From Adiantum capillus-veneris (taxonomy: Eukaryota > Streptophyta > Polypodiopsida > Polypodiales > Pteridaceae), in NCBI GenBank assembly GCA_014529385.2, contig CM043953.1, positions 91,936,842-92,000,841 on the forward strand: a stretch of DNA of 64,000 nucleotides. Reading direction: 5' to 3'. The notes under the pieces were generated by a model, which ran no database searches, was not told the DNA's origin, and saw only the letters and a program-made list of their open reading frames with translations. Positions 1 through 10,248 of this stretch are shown piece after piece. Position 1 is the stretch's first letter; each line of letters begins with the position of its first letter. Position numbers and translations under genes: made by a program.

Positions 1-2
1 GT

Positions 3-1298
3 ATGTCGGTCATGTTGTTCTCTAATCGTGTTTTGCAGCTAGGTACCCAACTACGCATGTCGGATGAAGAGCGCAAAGAGGGTTTTCTCTTTGGATTGGA
101 TGAGTATATCAAGTACGATGTCGAGGTACTCGATCCAATCGATCTCAACAAGGCGGTAGCGATTGCTCTCGCACAGGAGATGAAGCACAACAAGGGGAAG
201 CCCAAGGAGAACAAGACTTCCACAAGTACCTCGCAGACTCCTCAGAACGGTAAGAATGATAACTCTTCTAACCAATCTTCCAACAATATCTCAACAAAGA
301 ATTCTTCCAATGAATCTAAGGGTAAGGCTAACACAATTGCTAAACCTAAGCTTACTCCAGATGAAAAGGTAGCACAAGGAATTGTAGGAGGTTACATCAC
401 TTCGGAAGAACAAAGCACTTATTCTAAAGAAGGTCGTTGTTTTCATTGTTACATTAAGGGTCACATAAAAAGAACATGTCCTAAGCTTGAATCGAAGGAA
501 TCTAAAGAACCCACAGTACCCACTACATCTGTCAATGCAATGAATGATAACACGATTGTGCCCAAAGTTTCTCAGGACCCTCCCATTGATGATTCTCTCA
601 TTAAATGTTATGGTCGTACGTCGGGGCACCGTTTTGTCATATTGTTTGACCCAGGTAGTATGCATGATGTGATCAGTCCCTCTCTTGTTGAGAGAGTCCG
701 CCTCGAAGTAAGTCCGAGATCTCCTATCGAGGTCTCTAGCTTTCGTCATGGTATGGACGCTCTCATCACGGAGGAGTGCCTTGATGTGTTATTTGCAATT
801 AAACAGACTACCTTCACTAGAAGATTTGTTGTTTCTCCTCTCTCAGGATGTGATATGATTTTGGGCATTCGATGGTTTCGTGATAATGACGCTCTCATGG
901 ATTTTCTGACTAACACTATAACTCTCAATGCCAAAAGTGATTCTCCTATTGTCATTCATGGAGAGGACATTGCTCATTCTCCATTTCTCATTGCTAATAT
1001 GCAGGACAAGATTGACAAGATTCAGGAGAAGGAGATTCTCTCAGTCTCTTTTTCTCCACATCATGATACACAAGATTTGCATGATTATGAGAAGCATGAT
1101 GATTTGAATGATAATGCTTTGCATGATGATTTGGATGACAAAGATAAGCATGAGGACTTGCACGAAGATGATGTGTTAGTTGATGCTTTTCCTAGCGAAA
1201 CTAACCTCGTTGTAGATTCGATCAATCACGAAGATCCGATCTTGGCTTTCGAGTCGAGGTCCAAAGAAGTTAAGAACCCCCACAAGACGATTCGATGA
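3..1298 (+). CDS. Gag-protease polyprotein of gypsy element A (5' partial)
   Basis: An open frame of 431 codons that enters from outside the window, so the ATG at 3 is only an internal Met. Visible order: end of the retrotransposon capsid domain (about residues 1-60), a Lys/Asn/Ser-rich linker, a CCHC zinc knuckle (CFHCYIKGHIKRTCP, near residue 146) that should bind genomic RNA, then a retropepsin-like protease with an altered active site (LFDPGSMHDVIS, near 214; D-P-G in place of D-S/T-G) and the usual MILGIRWF segment near 285. The C-terminus is an unusual His/Asp-rich run of HDDL-like repeats (about 352-392). The frame has no stops, unlike nearly every other element in the window, so the copy is young or was recently constrained. 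Its stop overlaps the next ATG (ATGA). Confidence 0.8.
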   Translation: MSVMLFSNRVLQLGTQLRMSDEERKEGFLFGLDEYIKYDVEVLDPIDLNKAVAIALAQEMKHNKGKPKENKTSTSTSQTPQNGKNDNSSNQSSNNISTKNSSNESKGKANTIAKPKLTPDEKVAQGIVGGYITSEEQSTYSKEGRCFHCYIKGHIKRTCPKLESKESKEPTVPTTSVNAMNDNTIVPKVSQDPPIDDSLIKCYGRTSGHRFVILFDPGSMHDVISPSLVERVRLEVSPRSPIEVSSFRHGMDALITEECLDVLFAIKQTTFTRRFVVSPLSGCDMILGIRWFRDNDALMDFLTNTITLNAKSDSPIVIHGEDIAHSPFLIANMQDKIDKIQEKEILSVSFSPHHDTQDLHDYEKHDDLNDNALHDDLDDKDKHEDLHEDDVLVDAFPSETNLVVDSINHEDPILAFESRSKEVKNPHKTIR

Positions 1299-2074
1299 TT
1301 CAAGAAGAAGGGATCTTGGCTCTCGAGCCTTGGTCCAAGGAACCATCACAGGAAGTATTATGTGCTCGCATGATTGATACGCACGCATTGTTCGAGTGTT
1401 TCATTCGTGACGGTTTTCTGTATTTTAGTCAGCATCGTTATGTGATCCCTTTTCCTAGGCATGACATATTGTATGTTGAGCACGTTTCTATCATGGATGC
1501 GCACGAATGTATGGGGATTGTTCATGAAAAGCTGAAAAGTTTGTATGTAAGGAAGTCGCATTCCATGTCTCTTCCTTGGCATGACACAGTTTCCGAAAGA
1601 GCACATGATAGTATGAGCACCAAGCATGGGCATTTCCATTATGATTTGCCACAGTCGAATGATTTCGATCAAACAGAAAAGATTCGACCTCATTGTTTGC
1701 ATGTGTTTGATGAACGGGTTGTCACTCCGTCTCTATGTTCATCTACATTGCATATGCAGTCTTTAGACAAGACAAGATTTTTTTCCTTCACTTTATATGG
1801 AATGGGTATGTTCATGGTTTTGTGTTGGAGATGGTTTCAGGAATTTTCAGCCATGGGGATTCTTGAAGACGGAAGAAGCAGAACTCTAGACGAAGTTGAA
1901 GCATCACAGGAGCCACCGAAGACTTTGAGTCGCTTTCGGCGCGGCCCAAAGAAGCAAGCATTGCAGACCTTTATGAAGTTCAAGTACCGCACGACCCACA
2001 CATCAGAGTGGGCCGGCGAAGAGTCCCTTCCAGGATTTCGGATGCTGTTGGCTATCTCCCTCGACGCCATATAG
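1295..2074 (+). CDS. Residual pol tail of element A (RT and integrase core deleted)
   Basis: A 259-codon open frame overlapping the Gag-protease stop by four bases. The part around FIRDGFLYFSQ matches the RNase H-integrase linker of gypsy pols (element B has a similar stretch near 13770). The end (LQTFMKFKYRTTHTSEW) looks like the C-terminal chromodomain-like segment that follows integrase. Nothing between is recognisable as RT, RNase H or the integrase DDE core. It probably arose by internal deletion of pol that left the ends open. Whether it is translated, by reinitiation or frameshift, is unknown. The 3' LTR begins 36 bases after the stop. Confidence 0.55.
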   Translation: MIQEEGILALEPWSKEPSQEVLCARMIDTHALFECFIRDGFLYFSQHRYVIPFPRHDILYVEHVSIMDAHECMGIVHEKLKSLYVRKSHSMSLPWHDTVSERAHDSMSTKHGHFHYDLPQSNDFDQTEKIRPHCLHVFDERVVTPSLCSSTLHMQSLDKTRFFSFTLYGMGMFMVLCWRWFQEFSAMGILEDGRSRTLDEVEASQEPPKTLSRFRRGPKKQALQTFMKFKYRTTHTSEWAGEESLPGFRMLLAISLDAI

Positions 2075-2109
2075 TTCGGTACCAGTACCTCACTTTGAAA
2101 AGGAGGGGA

Positions 2110-3310
2110 TGTCACGTGACACATCCCAACCCTATGCGTCCGTGGACGAGCTACACCACAGCAGGGTTGAGTCAGTCCAGTCAGTTTAGATTAGCAGTGA
2201 TCTGGCCCTTTTGTGAGTCTATTCGTAGACCGTGTGTGCCCAGTCGCTTAGCATAGATGCATATCCTCCGGTTGCACACAGCATGATCATCGAAATTCCC
2301 ATCAGAATCCATTCGCATCAGTTAGGGGAATTTTCCAGTGCATTTAGTCTGTTTTCCTATTTATTGGTTATTTCACTTATTATTTTTAAGTGACTTTCCA
2401 ACAAAAGTAGGTAGGGCAATTTTGCTAAGTTAATATATAAGCAAACCCAAGTTAGCACTTTCTGGCAGAAGAGGCAGCAGGAGCTTCCCGCTCAACAGGC
2501 AACTTCAGCAATACCCCCCAGTAGTAGACCATCGCCATACTCCCACCTCTGGCATTTTCTCTCTTGCAGTCATCGCCATCAATCACAGTGCCCTAGCGTT
2601 AGCAGATTCTTGCAGATCAGCCCCACCCTCCGTGTTTCCCGTGACAGAATCACTTTAGCCCTTAGCGTTTTTGCAGCAAATTACTAACGCCAGGATCTCA
2701 GCTACAAAGCCCAGCGTTTTTGGTTTTCTGACCCCAAACTGCCTTGCGTTTTTGGCATGAGAAAGACAGCATCAGCGTTTTTAACTTTCAGCCCTTAGTA
2801 CATCAGATCCACAACATTTCTGGCACTACGGCGCAGTAGAAGGACCACCCCAAGTTGGTTGCAGATGCTTCCCCATTTTCAGCCATAAAAACGCAGCCAA
2901 AACAGTCATTTTCAGCCACCGAAACAGTCCCCGAATTCAGCGATTAGAAGATCTCAAATTTCAGCCATCAAGTCGTCGTCGTCACCACCGTCGTTGTCAT
3001 CGGCATAGTCCCATTGCATCAGTCCATTGCATACGCATTGTACACCTTGTGCAATCAAAGTAGACCACTCTCGCCGACGAGAGTGGGGCCTTTGGAGGAG
3101 GGTTTTACAACCTCTCGGGTGTCGTATCTCTTCTTTCTCCTTCTCTCAGTCTCATTCACTTGCATGCACAGTATCCAGTCACTTTGTTCGTGACCACAAC
3201 ACTCTACAAGACGGAAAGCTCTCTCTTTCCCTAAAGAACTAAAAGGAACCTTGAGCAATTAAGATCACTAATCTTGAGAAAATACAACATTCATTCCGTT
3301 GCACCTTACA
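2110..3310 (+). repeat. 3' LTR of element A
   Basis: About 1201 bp with TG...CA ends. It starts with the palindrome TGTCACGTGACA, which holds a G-box core CACGTG, and ends GCACCTTACA. A TATA-like TATATAAG lies at 2434. Downstream there are several copies of an AGCGTTTT motif, and near 3065-3086 a 9-bp perfect stem (CCACTCTCG / CGAGAGTGG) with a 4-base loop that recurs in the other LTRs of this family. Confidence 0.85.
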
Positions 3311-4472
3311 ATCCCGTATCCGTGTGAAAATGTCTGCAAATCTGTATCTGTGGCATACTGATCGACCGTATCCTCGAAGCTCCTATGATGTATCGCGGAA
3401 ATAGCCAGAACCGACGACTTTCGAGACAAAGCATCTGCCACCAAATTCTTCTGTCCCTGCACATGGATAATTTGGAAGTGAAACTGGGACAAGATGTTCG
3501 CCCACCACATTTGCTTTTCCGATAGCTGCTTCTGTGACAAGAAGTAGTGTAAACTCTGATGGTCTGTAAAGACAGTAAAATTCACTCCGAGTAGGTAATG
3601 CCGCCACTGAGTAAGAGTGTGGATAAACGCCAAAAGCTCTTTCTCATAAATCTGTGCTGTCAATTCCGGCCTTGGGAACAATTGGCTCTCGTAAGCAATG
3701 ACATGGCCTTCTTGCATTAAGACCGCACCCAGACTACGACCACAAGCATCACAATATACTCCAAATGACTTCTACAAGTCCGGCAAAGTCAAAACTGGTC
3801 CTGTAGTCAATTTCTCTTTCAATGCCTGAAAGGTAGTCACCTCTGTGGGTCCCAACGAGAAAGGGACTCCTTTTTGTGTCAAGACATGCAAATGGGAAGC
3901 AACCTCTGCAAACTTTCTAATGAACCGCGTGTAGTACGAACACAATCCCAAGAAGCTTCTAACTTCATGGACATTCTTCAAATCAGGCCAATCACGGATA
4001 GTCTCTAACTTGGCCGGATCCATCTGCACTCCTGCTGCTGAGACAATGTGTCCCAAAAAGTGTCTCCCTGGTAGGAAAAATTCACTTTTCTTCGCATTAA
4101 TCACTAACTTGTGATCTCGTAATGCCTAAAAGACGTAAAGCAGATGTTCTCTATGTTCTGCCTTATCCTTGGAGAAAACAATGATGTCGTCAAAGAAAGT
4201 GCCAACAAATAGTTTGTACTCTGAAAAAATCTTGTCCATCATCCGGTTAAATGTCGCAGGAGCGTTGGTTAGGCCAAAAGGCATCACCAAAAACTCGAAT
4301 AACCCAAAAGTCGTCCGAAAGGCCGTCTTGTAGACGTCTCCCGGCGCGATTCGGATTTGATGATATCCCGATCCTGCTAAAGCACGAGGATCCCTGAAGT
4401 CGGTCAAGTATATATCATTGATTCTAGGAATGAGAAATCTGTTCTTGATGGTGATTTTGTTGAGAGCTCTAT
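3311..4472 (-). pseudogene. Gypsy RT-RNase H fragment (family C type)
   Basis: Minus-strand pol fragment between two LTR elements. Read from 4472 leftwards it shows RT (GYHQIRIAPGD, FGLTNAPATF, then FFDDIIVFS as the catalytic YxDD-type box near 4190), the RT connection (FLGLCSYYTRFIRKFAEV near 3940) and Ty3-type RNase H (YEKELLAF, TDHQSLHYF, ADALSRKSSV near 3420-3660). Small frameshifts separate the frames near 3770 and 4115. Residues closely match the plus-strand element C at 21.4-21.9 kb, so it belongs to that family. No LTR, gag or integrase is attached: it is a truncated relic cut by elements A and B. Confidence 0.85.
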
Positions 4473-4850
4473 TGTCACGTGCACATCTAACCCTATGTGC
4501 ATGTGGAGAAGCTACTTCATAACAAGGGTTCAGTTAGCCTAGCTTAGGAAGTGTATTGGCACTTTTGTGAGTCTGCTCGCAGACCGTGCATGCCCAGGCA
4601 CTTAGAGTAGATGCATATCCTCTGGTTGCACGCAGCATGATCATCAACATTACCATCAGGATCCATCAGGAGCATTTTCCAATGCACAGAACCTATTTTC
4701 CCTAATTTAACCATTTTTCACTTATTATTTTCAGGTGACTTTTGTTGGGAACTGGGTAGGGCAAATGAGCCAAGGCAATATAAAAGAAAACCTAGCGCTA
4801 GTGCAATTTGGCAGAAGAGGAAGAAGTGCACAGGCAAGTAACTTGCAGAA

Positions 4851-4889
<39 letters not shown>

Positions 4890-5401
4890 AGCAAGAACCC
4901 TTAGCGTTTTTCACCAAGCAAGCCAGCGTTTTTTCAGCAGCCACTCCATCGCCAAGAACCCCTCAGATCAACGTTTTGAAGCCCAGCACTTCAGCATTTT
5001 CCAAGGACAGCACTGAAACGTTTTCTTAGCCAGCAAATTAGTGTTTTTGATGCAGCAAATCCAGCGTTTGATCCAGCAAATTTAAACCAGCAAAGGCAGT
5101 GTTTTTGAACTAGCAAGGGCAGCCTTTTGCAGCAGCAGAATCAGCGTTTTAGCAGCAACAAAACTCAACGTTTCCTGCAGCAATTCGGCAGATAGATCCA
5201 GCGAGTGCAGCAGATAAAGAACAGCCTGAGAGGAGCATTTTCAGCCATACGTCGTCTCCAACCTAGACACACATTGGATCATAGCGTCACGCCTTGCATC
5301 AGTATCTTGTACCAGATTTGTGCAATCAATAGCATAGACCTCTCTCGCCATCAAGAGAGGGGCCCTTGGAGGTGGGTTTGACAACTTGTCTGGTGTCGTA
5401 T

Positions 5402-5437
<36 letters not shown>

Positions 5438-5601
5438 CTTAGCACCTTCATTCACAGTGTTCACCACTTTGTTTGTGTCCATTGCACTCTCTCACTAAAG
5501 GGACGGAAGGCTCTTCCTTCGTAAGTAAAAAGGAACCTTGAGCACAGTTCGGAGCATTCATCTTGAGCAAAGTTCAACATTCACTTCCGTTGCACCTTAC
5601 A
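4473..5601 (+). repeat. 5' LTR of element B
   Basis: 1129 bp, starting TGTCACGTGCACA and ending GCACCTTACA, directly followed by the tRNA primer site. TATA-like TATAAAAG at 4779. It contains (TC)n runs near 4856-4886 and 5405-5434, about nine AGCGTTTT-like motifs at 4908-5175 and the family hairpin at 5339-5360 (CCTCTCT / AGAGAGG). Confidence 0.88.
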
Positions 5602-5602
5602 T

Positions 5603-5614
5603 TGGTATCAGAGC
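5603..5614 (+). other. Primer-binding site, initiator-Met tRNA type
   Basis: TGGTATCAGAGC begins one base after the end of the 5' LTR. This is the standard plant tRNA-iMet complement used to prime minus-strand synthesis, and it fixes the LTR end and the orientation of element B. Confidence 0.9.
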
Positions 5615-6046
5615 TTTGGCAGTGTTCTTTATCACTCAAGGAAAGAACCACAATAAATTATTTTGCTTGTTGCGCTCGCACTTAACCCAAGTCTACTTGG
5701 GCGTGTCGATTCCTAATTGTGTTTTGAAAGAGTGACAGGAAACCAAAGAAAGAAGGGCTTGTCTAGCCTCCCCTTGCTCTCTTCTCACTCATTGCGAGCG
5801 GACCGTGCACTTAGCGGCCGGCCAATCAACGTGAGGTGGGAAAAAGCAACCTTGGTGTGAGCACAAGGCCGCCAAGGGGTGCGCCCGCAAGGAAGAGTAT
5901 AGCTCGGGTGAAGAGAAGATCCTTCTCTAACACAGATTACAAGCTAAAGAAGAACCTCAAGATTCTCAAGAACCTCAAGAACCCAAGAACCAAGACCCAC
6001 AAGAAGCCCAGTTCCTCGTGAATTTAAGAACCCACGACTTCAGTGT

Positions 6047-7324
6047 ATGGTCATTACCCGAAGCGGAATGGATACTTCGCATGGAGGAGATGAGAATGGC
6101 AGTGGCGAAGAAGAATTTTCCCCACTAGGAGGTTTTTATGACCCTCCCCCTTCCCCATCTACGCCACGGATTGCACCAACTCCTATGGAGGCTTTGGTCA
6201 AGTCGATGATGGACATGATGGCACAACAACAAGAAGCGAATCGCGTCGTGAGCGTGAACGCCAACACAAACAGGAGACCTTGGACCGCAAAGCGTGTTTG
6301 GCGGCTGAGGAACGAAAAGAAAGATCGACAAAAAGCCAAGGAGCATGAACGCCAAAACAGACAGGAAACCTTGGATCGCGAAGCGCGCTTGTCAACCGAG
6401 GAACGAAAAGAAAGAAAAGCAGCACGACAGGAAGCCATGGAGCGTGAGAGTAGCTAGTGCGCTTGGCGGTCGAAGAAAGATAGGCAGAGCGTGAGGCACA
6501 GAGAGAACTACGCATGCAAGAGTTGATCCGACAGGTTCTCACCTCGAAGTCCGAGCCAACCAAAGATGTTGGTAGTTCATCAAGTGGCGCAAGCGGAGAT
6601 TCGGACTCCAACAACCTAGTCCTCGAGAAGTTGACTTTCAGTAAGTATGATGGTAAGATGGATGCTACTATTATTCATTCTTGGTTGCATCAATTTAATG
6701 CTTATTTTGCGACAACTAAGAAGACAGGAAATAACAAGGTTTTGACGGCAGCTATGTACCTTGCTGGTGATGCCATTAGTTGGTACCACGCATGGCAAGA
6801 GGCATAGTTGATCGCGCACATAGAGGAAGCTGAGGACGGCATGCCTCTTTCGTTCAATTGGGCCGACTTCCAAGACAAGCTCAAGGCGCTGTTTATGCCA
6901 CCCCAGTACCTCGCACGATTGAAGGACGATCGATGCGATCTCAAGCAAAATGGTATGCCAGTTATGTCTTTCTCTAATTGTGTTTTGCAGCTCGGCACTC
7001 ACTTATGCAAATCGGATGCGGAGCGCAAGGAGGCTTTCCTTTATGGATTGGACCAGTATATCAAGTTTGATGTGGAGGTACTTGATCCAATCGATCTCAA
7101 CAAGGCGGTAGCGATTGCTCTCGCACAGGAGATGAAGCACAATAAGGGAAAGCCTAAGGAGAACAAGACTTCTCAAGGAACCTCTCAGACTTCTCAGAAC
7201 CCGCATAATTGTAAGAACGGTAAGAATGGTAACTCTTCTAGCTTATCTTCCTTTAACCCTTCGGAAAAGAACTCTCAAAATGAATTCAAGAGTAAAGCTA
7301 AAGCACTTGCAAAACCTAAGCTGA
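6047..7324 (+). pseudogene. gag of element B, first part
   Basis: The start at 6047 (MVITRSGMD) follows a leader of about 440 bases after the primer site. First comes an acidic/Pro-rich N-terminus, then a Lys/Arg/Glu-rich predicted coiled coil (about 6250-6530), then the retrotransposon capsid domain (LTFSKYDGKMD near 6625, AGDAISWYHAWQEA near 6765, and the AERKEAFLYGLDQYIKFDVE region near 7020, nearly identical to element A). A stop at 6455 with a frame change, and another at 6805, break it. The frame is interrupted at 7324 by a solo LTR and resumes at about 8561. Confidence 0.8.
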
Positions 7325-8555
7325 TGTCACGTGACACATCCAACCCTATGTGTCCGTGGACAAGCTACAACATGATCAGGGTTTAGTTCAGTCCAGCCAG
7401 TCTAGATTTAGAAGTGATCTGGCTCTTTTGTGAGTCTGTTCGCAGACCGTGCATGTCCAGACACTTAGTGTAGATGCATATCCTCTGGTTGCACACGTCA
7501 TGATCATAAGCATTCCCATCAGAATCCATAAGAATCCTTCAGGGGAATTTTCCAGTGTATTTAACCTATTTTCCCTATTTTTGACATTTTTCACTTATTA
7601 TTCTTAAGTGACTTTTGTTGGAAAGTAGGTAGGGCAAATTGAGTAAGTTTGTATATAAGCAAACCTAGACTAGCACTAAATGGCAGAATAGGCAGCAGGA
7701 GCTCCACACTCAACAGACACCTTTTGAGCAGAACCCCCCCCAAGAGACCTAGCGTTTTTGGAGCAACTCCAGTACCTAGCGTTTTCAACACTAGATCAGC
7801 CTGCGATTTGCACTTGCAGATTCCGGCGACATCAGATTATCAGACCAGCCTAGCGTTTTGCATTTGCAAGACAAACGACGACAGATTCCAGATGTTCAGC
7901 CCTAGCGTTTTTGCATCTGCATCCAACCCTAGCGTTTTGCAGATTCTCCGCGACGGAAACTCAAGGAACATCAGCGTTTTCAGTTTTCAGCCTTTAGACA
8001 TCGCAGAAGAACCCTCGAACCTCGCAGATCTCACCTTCCTGCAACAGTTCCTCGCCGCACGGTCAGATCCTGCAAAGTTTGCAGATTCAGCCCGGAAAAC
8101 ACAGATTTCAGCATCTGCGTTTTCAGCGCGTTGTCGTCGCCTCGTCGCCATCGCCGTCGTCATCAACATAGAGTCAGAAAGAATCAACAGATAAAGATTT
8201 GCAGACTTCAACCATTTGCGTTTTCAGATTTCAGCCCGTCTCATCGTCGTCGACATCGACGGCAAGTCCAAGCATTGTAGAGATTTGTGCAATCAATAGT
8301 AGACCACTCTTGCCATAGAGAGTGGGGCCTTCAGAGGAGGGTTTTACAACGTCTCCAGTGTCGTATTCTCTTCTCTCTCTATCTCTCAGTCTCATACACT
8401 TGCACGCACAGTGTCCATTCACTTAGTTGTGATCATAGCACTCTCTCATTAAGAACGGAAGGCTCTCCCTTCCATAAGAACAAAAGGAACCTTGAGCACA
8501 GTTCGGAGCACTCATTTTGAGCAAAGCGCAAACATTCATTCCGTTGCACCTAACA
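7325..8555 (+). repeat. Solo LTR of the A/B family inserted in gag of element B
   Basis: 1231 bp from TGTCACGTGACA to CACCTAACA, closest to the LTR of A. The gag frame stops at its left edge and continues on its right edge, so it is an insertion. Flanking 5-mers GCTGA and ACTAA could be a diverged target duplication (two A/G differences). TATATAAG at 7652, AGCGTTTT motifs from 7750 to 8135, hairpin CCACTCT / AGAGTGG at 8304-8325. It has no internal region, so it is a recombined solo LTR. Confidence 0.85.
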
Positions 8556-9764
8556 ACTAACCCCGGATGAAAAAGCCGCACAAGAAATTATAGGAGGATA
8601 CATAACGGCTGAAGAACAAGTGATTTATGCTAAGGAAGGTAGATATTATCAGTGAAACATCAAGGTCACATTAAGAAGGCTTGTCCTAAGACAGCCCCAC
8701 CTAAAGAACCTAAGGCACCCACAATGAAGTGTCATGGTCATGTGAAGGGTCAACGTTTTATTATATTGTTTGATCCAGGTAGTATGCATGATGTGATAAG
8801 TGCCTCTCTTGTTGAGAGAGCCCGCCTAGAGGTTAGTCAGAAATCTCCTCTCAAGGTCTCTGGCTTCGCTCCCGGTATGGACTCTCTCATCAGGAAAGAG
8901 TGCCTTGATGTGTTGTTCACAGTTCAACAGGTTGCTTTCCGTAGGAATTTCTCGTGCCTCCTCTTTCAGGATGTGATATGCTTTTGGGCATTAGATGGTT
9001 TCGGGAGCATAACTCTCTCATTGATTGGAAAGCCAACACTCTCACATTAAATGCCAAGAGTGACTCTCCCATGATCATTCGTGTTGAGGAGGGTCTGCAT
9101 TCTTTGCCTCTCGTTTCTCATGTGCAGGCAAAGTGTGAATTAGGACGAGGAGCACAAGCGGCATTCATCTATGGTGCTCCCGTTACCCAGAGCATTCAGG
9201 CTCCAGACAGGTATTCCGCTTTGTTTACCAAGTTTAAGCATCTTTTTTTGCAGGATGATCTTCCACCCCGTCTCCCACTCGAGCGGCCGGAGGACCATCG
9301 CATCGAGCTTATGGAGGGGGCACAGCTTGTGAGTAAGGCTCCCTACTGTTTGAACAAGACACAAGAGGAAGAGTTAGAGCGACAACTCACGGAGTTAGTG
9401 GCTTGAGGATTCATCCGTCCGAGTATAAGTTCTTTTGCTGCTCCTATTTTGTTTGTCCGCAAGAAAGATGGTTCGTCTCGTTTGTGTGTTGATTACAGGG
9501 CATTGAACAAGATGACCGTCAAGAACAAGTTTCCAATGCCTCCCATTGAGTATATCCTTGATAGGCTCAATGAGGCAAAGGTTTTCAGTAAGGTCGATCT
9601 CACGAGTGGATACCATCAGGTGCAAGTATTCAAAGGCGACATCTTCAAAATTGCTTTTCGCACAGAGCAAGGGCAATGGGAGTATGTGGTTATGCCTTTT
9701 GGATTGACAGGTGCCGTGGGTACATTTAATTGTCTCATGGTAGGCCGTTTCGGTGATATGGTTG
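8556..9764 (+). pseudogene. Element B: end of gag, protease and first half of RT
   Basis: Resumes the gag frame interrupted at 7324 (DEKAAQEIIGGYITAEEQ). The zinc knuckle at about 8645-8700 is damaged by a stop and shift. The protease has LFDPGSMHDVIS near 8769 and CDMLLGIRWF near 8970, with a frameshift near 8955. RT begins near 9310 (KAPYCLNKTQEEELERQL), then [20 protein letters not shown] at 9449, [10 protein letters not shown] near 9600 and [14 protein letters not shown] near 9690. The frame runs into the hAT insertion before the catalytic YxDD box, which lies on the other side at 12830. The variant DPG protease site is shared with element A. Confidence 0.85.
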
Positions 9765-10186
9765 GTGTATGTGTGTGCATAGTTTTTTTCTCATGCGCAT
9801 GGTTGGCCAATCATGCTTCCTACGTGTACGAGCCCGATTGGAGTACGATTGGGGTTTCCATATGTAGGGCAACGATTTTAAAAACTGGCCGGTTTTTGGG
9901 CGTTTTTGAACCGGATAGGCATTTCGCCCATGTGCGAACCCTTTGCCCTATAGTGCTAATACAATATGCCAGGGAGCGTACATTTGACACGCTGTCCAAC
10001 TTAAAAGACCAGAGACCAATCACTAGAGAGAAACCAGAGACTAGAGAACACAGAGCAGATAAGTGACAGGTCTATACACTGCTTTGTGACTCGCGCTCAA
10101 ATCTCGAAGCTCTCGCGTACTAAACAAATGTGAGCGTTTAAATTCAGCAGAGAATCGAGATGGGCCGAGCCAAGCGTCCCGAGTGG

Positions 10187-10246
10187 CAATATAAGGTAAA
10201 GCGTTAGGCAAAAGGACAATATAAGGTAAAGCGTTAGGCAAAAGGA
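10187..10246 (+). repeat. 30-bp tandem duplication upstream of hAT transposase
   Basis: Two adjacent identical copies of a 30-base unit beginning CAATATAAGG, just before the BED-finger coding sequence. Confidence 0.85.
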
Positions 10247-10248
10247 CA

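Larger units (their letters stand above)
1..3310 (+). mobile_element. Ty3/gypsy element A, right part, non-autonomous
   Basis: The window opens inside the gag gene of an LTR retrotransposon. In order it holds gag with zinc knuckle, aspartic protease, a polyprotein tail with an integrase-linker and chromodomain-like end, a purine-rich tract (about 2099-2109) and a 3' LTR that starts TGTCACGTGACA and ends TTACA. The related element B has RT, RNase H and integrase between protease and tail; they are missing here, so A would need enzymes supplied in trans. The 5' LTR lies outside the window. Family assignment rests on gag and protease similarity to element B and is firm. Confidence 0.85.

Noticed and set aside
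9860-9900. hAT left terminus at TAGGGCAACGATTTTAAAAA
   Set aside because: It resembles some hAT starts, but no matching right end was found and the RT frame continues about 100 bases less far left, so the junction at 9764 is preferred.
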